Source of the DNA: CAYNND01 sp964398775
GTDB lineage: Bacteria; Patescibacteriota; Minisyncoccia; Phycocordibacterales; UBA2100
Length of the DNA stretch: 64,000 nucleotides
Assembly (NCBI GenBank): GCA_964398775.1
Contig: CAYNND010000005.1
Span: 7,837 to 71,836 of the forward strand
Direction of reading: 5' to 3'
A program made the position numbers and the translations under genes. Each line of letters begins with the position of its first letter. Within the stretch, counting starts at the first letter, position 1. The notes beneath the pieces are model-generated. The model was not told the origin of the DNA, made no database searches, and saw only the letters and a program-made list of their open reading frames with translations. Shown piece by piece: positions 59,774-64,000 of the stretch.

Positions 59774-61174
59774 TTACCACTGGGTATGGAAACTTCCGTC
59801 CATGTCTACGCGGCGATAGGTATGCGCACCGAAATGATCGCGCTGGGCCTGTGTAAGATTTGCAGGAAGTCGTTCAGTTCGATATGCATCGAAATACGAG
59901 AGTGCACTACTGAATGTTGGGATGGCTACATGGTGTCGGGTAGCAAGTATCACTACTTCTCTCCAGTCTGATTCATATGATTTAAGAAGCGAAGCAAAAT
60001 AGCTATTCATAAGCAAGTTTTCAAGCTGCGGCATATCTTTGAACGCATTCGCGATTGTATTAAGGAATTGCGCACGAATAATGCATCCAGCACGCCACAG
60101 TAGCGCTATAGATGTCATACTAAGCTTCCAGCCATGCTCTCTATCTGCGGTTCTCATGAGTTGGAATCCCTGTGCATATGAACACACTTTTGAACACATG
60201 AGAGCTTTTCGTATGTGCTCGATTACAACTTCTTTGTCACCTGAGAAAGGTTGTACTGGTGTAGCTAACTGCGCAGCAGCTTTCACTCGCTCATCTTTGA
60301 GCGCACTTATACACCGCGAGAAAACAGACTCAGCTATCGTAGGTGCAGCAACACCAAGGTCAAGAGCAATCTGTGACGTCCATTTTCCTGTTCCTTTTTG
60401 TTCCGCTGAATCGAGAATAACATCAACAAGCGGTTTCCCTGTAACATCATCTTTTTTTGAAAGCACGAGCGCAGTAATTTCTATGAGGTAGCTTTTAAGT
60501 TCTCCTTCATTCCATTTTTTAAAAATATCTGAAATCTCATATGCATCCATTCGAAGTACGGTACTCATGAGGGCATACGCCTCAGCTATCATCTGCATGT
60601 CACCATACTCAATACCGTTATGTACCATCTTTACAAAATGCCCTGCACCTCCGTTTCCAATCCAATCACAGCATGAAGTTCCATCTTCGGCTTTTGCTGC
60701 AATTGCAGTAAGAATAGGCTGCACTATAGGCCACGCACGTTCATCACCTCCAGGCATAATTGACGGCCCCCAGAGTGCTCCTTCTTCTCCCCCGCTAATT
60801 CCTGACCCTACATAGAGAACTCCAGTACCTGCAAAGCTTTTTTGTCTTCGTTCCGTTTCAGTAAACAGAGTATTCCCACCATCAATTAGCACATCATCAG
60901 CTTGCAGGTATGGACGTAATTGCTCAATGACCTCATCCGTAGGTGAACCTGCCTTAACCATCATTACAATTCTCCGTGGCACAGATAATGACGCAACAAA
61001 TTCAGATATACTTGATGTCCCTTGGGCACGCTCTGATGCAGCCTTCTCCAAGAATATCTTTACTTTTTCAGGATCGCGATTAAACCCTATTACTGAAAAG
61101 CCATTTCTCAAAATGTTTCGAGCAAGGTTTTCCCCCATTACTGCTAAGCCAATTACCCCGATATCTGATTTCAT
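59774..61174 (-). CDS. gnd: 6-phosphogluconate dehydrogenase (decarboxylating)
   Basis: 466 aa. NADP motif IGVIGLAVMGENLARNI, GSGISGGEEGALWGPSIMPGG and the catalytic GNGGAGHFVKMVHNGIEYGDMQ with Lys and Asn are intact. It oxidises 6-phosphogluconate to ribulose 5-phosphate and CO2 with NADPH. It follows zwf by 9 nt; no 6-phosphogluconolactonase gene lies between or beside them. Confidence 0.95.
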   Translation of the reverse strand: MKSDIGVIGLAVMGENLARNILRNGFSVIGFNRDPEKVKIFLEKAASERAQGTSSISEFVASLSVPRRIVMMVKAGSPTDEVIEQLRPYLQADDVLIDGGNTLFTETERRQKSFAGTGVLYVGSGISGGEEGALWGPSIMPGGDERAWPIVQPILTAIAAKAEDGTSCCDWIGNGGAGHFVKMVHNGIEYGDMQMIAEAYALMSTVLRMDAYEISDIFKKWNEGELKSYLIEITALVLSKKDDVTGKPLVDVILDSAEQKGTGKWTSQIALDLGVAAPTIAESVFSRCISALKDERVKAAAQLATPVQPFSGDKEVVIEHIRKALMCSKVCSYAQGFQLMRTADREHGWKLSMTSIALLWRAGCIIRAQFLNTIANAFKDMPQLENLLMNSYFASLLKSYESDWREVVILATRHHVAIPTFSSALSYFDAYRTERLPANLTQAQRDHFGAHTYRRVDMDGSFHTQW

Positions 61175-61183
61175 ATAGTTTTA

Positions 61184-62533
61184 TTAATGAATAAATGGAT
61201 TTGTATCTGGTTCATACCGAATAAGTGGCGTATCATTTGATTCAAGAATTGTTGTGTATCTATCCGCAATCTTCCAAAGCAATTGAACTTCATGGGCAGA
61301 TACTGAGTACTGCTGTGAACCTTCAAATCCAGCAGCGAGTATACGTGAATACTCTTCAACATACTGATATTTAGGTGTATGACCTGGTCTAAATTCAAAC
61401 AACTCTTCATCTCCGTTACTGTAGTGCAAGATTATACACTCTGGGTCAATTGAAATGCATATACTATGTAATGGTTTTGATTTGTAAGAAACACCCGTTT
61501 TCATTGTTAGAGTAATTCGCTTTCTTTTTTCACCAAGCCGTTTACCACCAGTCAGTCTGAAAGTGATGCCATTCCATTTTTCTTGCGGCAAGATACCCGA
61601 GACGGCGTACGCTGTTTCAACAGTTGAATTTGAAGATACCCCCACAATACTTGTATAGCCATTGTACTGAAACCGCTTTGCCTCAAGCACATTACCTGAA
61701 GTTTCTGCAAGTTTTTCAAAAAAAGCAATTCGCTGGAGTACGCGAGACTCAGCTGATACTTGAGTTGTATAGTCAATGCAAGCGTGCGCAAGCATCTCAA
61801 GCTCATGGTTCTGACCAACATCGCGAAATGCTCCAACGCTATCGTAGAAAGCTCCGCGTTTCTCGACACCTATGGTTTCATAAAAATCAACATCAATCGA
61901 ATCAACGGTTGTACCTGAGAGCAGCGCATATATATCTTGATGTCGTGCAAAAAAATCTGGCAACTGTAGTAATGTCTCCTTTGTTAAGTAATGTTCGATT
62001 CTGGTGACCTGTGATTCATTGAAATAGAGTGCGATTGAAGCGTTAAGCGCACTACACGTTTCCAAGTTATGACCGATAGGCTTCTCAATGAGGAGTGCAT
62101 TACTCTGACCTGAGCGCTTCAAAAAGCTTGTATATTCTGAAATTCCACGGGCAATGTCTCCGTAGAAGTGAGGCGCAATAGAGCAATACCAGACTACACG
62201 CGCTTCAGTTGCACATTCTGCTTCAAATTGCAGAATTGCATGTTCTATCTTGGAATACAATGAGCTTTCATGTAGTTCACCGTCAACATACTCAAAACGA
62301 GACAAGAATTCGTGCGTTGCATCAACATGTAAAATTTCCTGTATAGCCGAAGAAATAAAAGTACGGTATTCAGGTGCAGAATGTGAACTTCTCCCTGTCC
62401 CAATGATGCGAATGCGCTCAGGTAGTTCACCAGCTTCATGCAGCGTCATTAACGAAGGCGCGAGCTTCCTTCGAAACAAATCCCCTGTCCCTCCAAAAAT
62501 TACAAGAACAACTGGGATTGCATGGTTCGTCAT
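61184..62533 (-). CDS. zwf: Glucose-6-phosphate 1-dehydrogenase
   Basis: 449 aa. The NADP motif FGGTGDLFRRKL starts at residue 13; LIEKPIGHNLETC is the EKPxG substrate motif; RIEHYLTKETLLQLP is the RIDHYLGKE active-site motif with its catalytic His. It makes 6-phosphogluconolactone and NADPH. It overlaps the transporter gene by 4 nt (ATGA). NADPH from zwf/gnd could supply the carboxyspermidine dehydrogenase and the acyl reductase (inference). Confidence 0.94.
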   Translation of the reverse strand: MTNHAIPVVLVIFGGTGDLFRRKLAPSLMTLHEAGELPERIRIIGTGRSSHSAPEYRTFISSAIQEILHVDATHEFLSRFEYVDGELHESSLYSKIEHAILQFEAECATEARVVWYCSIAPHFYGDIARGISEYTSFLKRSGQSNALLIEKPIGHNLETCSALNASIALYFNESQVTRIEHYLTKETLLQLPDFFARHQDIYALLSGTTVDSIDVDFYETIGVEKRGAFYDSVGAFRDVGQNHELEMLAHACIDYTTQVSAESRVLQRIAFFEKLAETSGNVLEAKRFQYNGYTSIVGVSSNSTVETAYAVSGILPQEKWNGITFRLTGGKRLGEKRKRITLTMKTGVSYKSKPLHSICISIDPECIILHYSNGDEELFEFRPGHTPKYQYVEEYSRILAAGFEGSQQYSVSAHEVQLLWKIADRYTTILESNDTPLIRYEPDTNPFIH

Positions 62534-63207
62534 GAAGAAAATGGATTATAGTTAACGTGTGTATCGTATACGTCTATTTGTTCTTTATTCTTGAGTGTGG
62601 TGACAACAATGTAGGTAAGTGGCGTTGCGCATACCTCATAAGCAACTTTAAAAATATAATTACTTAAGAGCATTGCGTATAGTTCAGGCATTGCCATCGT
62701 TCCTGCAAACGCAATACATACAAAAAGTATAGTATCGATTGCCTGTCCCACGACTGTTGAGCTGATAGTACGCTTCCAAAGCTGCTTACCTGATGATCGT
62801 ACTTTCATGCGTGACAGTATGTATGCATTCGCTAGCTCTCCAGCAAAAAAAGCTACAAGTGAGGCAAATACAATACGAGGTACTACACCAAGAATAGTTT
62901 CATAAGAACCTTGAGCATCCCAAAAGCTAGCTGCAGGCAAGTACTGCACAAGTGCATATACAAGTGCCATAAGCACTTGAGCGTACAAGGCATATCGTAC
63001 AATTTTTCGTGTTGCCTTGTAGCCATACACTTCAGTCAATACGTCACCGAAAATATATGCGATTGGGAAAAGGAGTGTTGCAGCATCAAATGTGAAAGGG
63101 CCTATTTGAGTAATTTTTACCGCAACAGTATTGCTGATAAGTAATACTGCCGTAAAAAGCATGGCAAGTGGCAATATGTATTTTCCTTGCAGCGATTGTG
63201 TATCCAT
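62530..63207 (-). CDS. yhhQ: Queuosine-precursor transporter YhhQ/VUT
   Basis: 225 aa with about six membrane segments. Family signatures are LLISNTVAVKITQIGPFTFDAATLLFPIAYIFGDVLTEVYGYKATRKIV and FAGELANAYILSRMKV, GQAIDTILF. This group imports preQ0/preQ1 for tRNA queuosine. No tgt or queA is in the window. It ends in an ATGA overlap with zwf, which proves TGA is read as stop. Confidence 0.88.
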   Translation of the reverse strand: MDTQSLQGKYILPLAMLFTAVLLISNTVAVKITQIGPFTFDAATLLFPIAYIFGDVLTEVYGYKATRKIVRYALYAQVLMALVYALVQYLPAASFWDAQGSYETILGVVPRIVFASLVAFFAGELANAYILSRMKVRSSGKQLWKRTISSTVVGQAIDTILFVCIAFAGTMAMPELYAMLLSNYIFKVAYEVCATPLTYIVVTTLKNKEQIDVYDTHVNYNPFSS

Positions 63208-63310
63208 GTGACACATATCCTAGCGCATATTTTTCTGATTTGCATGCTAGTCATAATTCGTACACTCAGTCGGGCAGAATGTTTGCAACCTACTCTGTAC
63301 TTGTTATGTA

Positions 63311-63364
63311 GTAGATTATGTATACGCAATCTACACTGACTGGCGGTTTCGCGAGACGCGAAAC
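63311..63364. other. Two small hairpins in the yhhQ upstream gap
   Basis: In the 218-nt stretch between yhhQ and the tRNA: GTAGATT...AATCTAC (63311-63334, 10-nt loop) and GTTTCGCG-aga-CGCGAAAC (63346-63364, 8-bp GC-rich stem). No coding frame is seen. A role is unknown. Confidence 0.45.
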
Positions 63365-63376
63365 TTCGCTGCGGCC

Positions 63377-63426
63377 CACAACACGTATAAAAACCTGAAG
63401 CAGTTCAGGTTTTTATACGTGTTGTG
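63377..63426 (-). terminator. Long perfect hairpin, terminator of tRNA-Arg
   Basis: Two 23-nt perfectly complementary arms (63377-63399 and 63404-63426) around a 4-nt loop. The core AAAAACCTGAA-ctgc-TTCAGGTTTTT is a standard intrinsic terminator on the minus strand; the stem extends further and pairs through the last base of the tRNA. Confidence 0.8.
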
Positions 63427-63496
63427 CCTCCAGGTGGAATCGAACCACCAACTATCCCTTAGGACGGGACTGTTATATCCATTTAACTACAGAGGC
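63426..63496 (-). tRNA. tRNA-Arg (anticodon CCU)
   Basis: A 71-nt cloverleaf read by eye: acceptor GCCTCTG/TGGAGGC (the sixth and seventh pairs are G-U), D arm GTTA...TAAC, anticodon stem GTCCC/GGGAT with loop GTCCTAA giving CCU (reads AGG), T arm GGTGG-TTCGATT-CCACC. CCA is not encoded. It is followed at once by the terminator hairpin. Confidence 0.9.
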
Positions 63497-63524
63497 AAAA
63501 TGAAAGGGTCAACGACCCCTTCAG

Positions 63525-63764
63525 TTAAATACCAAGTGCAACTTTGAGGCGCTCTTCATCGAAACCGACGATTGTTTCTGAACCAATTTCGATAACTGGA
63601 ACACCCATCTGTTTTGTTTTCGCAACCATCTCTCGAGCTTTCTCCTTGTCTGCAGCAACATTTATCTCTGTGTACGCAACATCATGTGACTTAAAGAATT
63701 CTTTAGCGAGATTACAAAAATGACAACTAGGTGTTGAATAAATCGTTACTGATTTTTGAGCCAT
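63525..63764 (-). CDS. Glutaredoxin/NrdH-like redox protein
   Basis: 79 aa. The redox motif is CHFC in VTIYSTPSCHFCNLAKEFF (residues 6-24); the cis-Pro is in MGVPVIEIG, and IVGFDEERLK is the glutathione or thioredoxin-reductase contact region. It could reduce ribonucleotide reductase or general disulfides. Start MAQKSVTIYS is set by the family; the upstream extension is not conserved-looking. Confidence 0.88.
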   Translation of the reverse strand: MAQKSVTIYSTPSCHFCNLAKEFFKSHDVAYTEINVAADKEKAREMVAKTKQMGVPVIEIGSETIVGFDEERLKVALGI

Positions 63765-63835
63765 ACAATGATTCTTATTCGTTAATGTCTCAGTATACCA
63801 CATCTACTTTTCCCAACCACAGTTAAAGGCCTTTC

Positions 63836-64000
63836 ACAAAGCGCATCCTTACGAGTGCGGATAGGGGGAATCGAAGCTTACAGCTTCAGTACAGGTTGTC
63901 GCCCGTTTGTTCGTTCCTCACAAACCGGCTGGCAACCTTTTCGATTCCCCCGCTTTGATTACAAAGCGCATCCTTACGAGTGCGGATAGGGGGAATCGAA
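63836..64000. repeat. Structured 125-bp direct repeat (runs off the edge)
   Basis: A 40-nt segment at 63836-63875 recurs exactly at 63961-64000, so the period is 125 bp. Between the copies lies a nested structure: GGGGGAATCGAA (63864-63875) pairs with TTCGATTCCCCC (63940-63951), and inside it AGGTTG...GTTTGT pairs with ACAAAC...CAACCT, plus a small GAAGC-ttaca-GCTTC hairpin and CGCTTTG-atta-CAAAGCG (63951-63968). No open reading frame of note. The array may continue beyond the window. Confidence 0.75.

Noticed and set aside
63217..63425. A preQ1 riboswitch upstream of the YhhQ gene
   Set aside because: I could not find the C-rich stem-loop with A-rich tail; the hairpins present do not match a known preQ1 class.
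63836..64000. A tRNA at the right edge, suggested by TTCGATTCCCCCTATCCGC
   Set aside because: The five bases before the T loop do not pair with CCCCC in the full copy, and no matching acceptor, D or anticodon arm is found. The second copy could be the 3' end of a tRNA that continues outside the window, which cannot be judged.
63836..64000. An integron attC site or CRISPR repeat
   Set aside because: No RYYYAAC/GTTRRRY core boxes are found, and the 85-bp spacing between 40-nt repeats does not fit a CRISPR array. Only two copies are visible.

Overview
The window looks like a chromosomal segment of a Candidate Phyla Radiation bacterium (Patescibacteria, most likely Parcubacteria; this is inferred from gene content, not from a marker-gene tree). 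The pointers are small single-copy housekeeping genes, a lone type IV pilin, a winged-helix protein with a Cas2/PaaX-like C-terminus, an archaeal-type AspRS, many small unknown membrane proteins, and an almost complete lack of Shine-Dalgarno sequences. TGA acts as a stop (for example at the vut/zwf overlap), so the Gly-recoded code of SR1/Gracilibacteria is excluded.

Layout: 0-3.1 kb holds a left-truncated lexA with an SOS box in its promoter, a Pif1/RecD-type helicase and small unknowns. 3.1-10.2 kb is a cell-wall block on the minus strand (mraY, ftsW, murG, gltX, an M23 peptidase, an SGNH hydrolase). 10.3-19.5 kb holds an aquaporin-like channel, a D,D-carboxypeptidase, scpAB, an M29 aminopeptidase, aspS, trpS, a frameshifted patatin and a 7TM histidine kinase. 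19.5-22.4 kb is a membrane-lipid-like cluster (acyl-thioester-reductase-like SDR, PlsC, two membrane proteins). 22.4-30.6 kb has dnaJ, tyrS, a rhodanese, dnaK, the Cas2-like regulator, a pilin and grpE. 30.9-35 kb is the alpha ribosomal operon (infA-rpmJ-rpsM-rpsK-rpsD-rpoA-rplQ-rplM-rpsI). 35-40.7 kb has mltG, a sigma-region-4/HARE-HTH protein and a very large leuS.

40.7-49.3 kb is a polyamine island: speB, nspC, carboxyspermidine dehydrogenase, asd and lysC on the minus strand, with hom and speA divergent. Together they can turn arginine plus aspartate into spermidine by the carboxyspermidine route. 49.3-59 kb has ychF, truB, an RNHCP zinc protein and a full F1Fo ATP synthase operon (atpBEFHAGDC) with short delta and epsilon subunits. 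59-63.2 kb has a sugar nucleotidyltransferase, gnd, zwf and a YhhQ-type transporter. The end holds tRNA-Arg(CCU), a glutaredoxin-like gene and the start of a structured 125-bp direct repeat that runs off the edge.

The most striking signals are: (1) LeuRS carries a complete alpha/beta-hydrolase and a complete NUDIX domain inserted in its CP1 editing region; (2) about 23 genes have a -10-like hexamer ending exactly 6 nt before the start codon, which predicts genome-wide leaderless transcription and also settles many start choices; (3) the compact arginine/aspartate-to-spermidine island.
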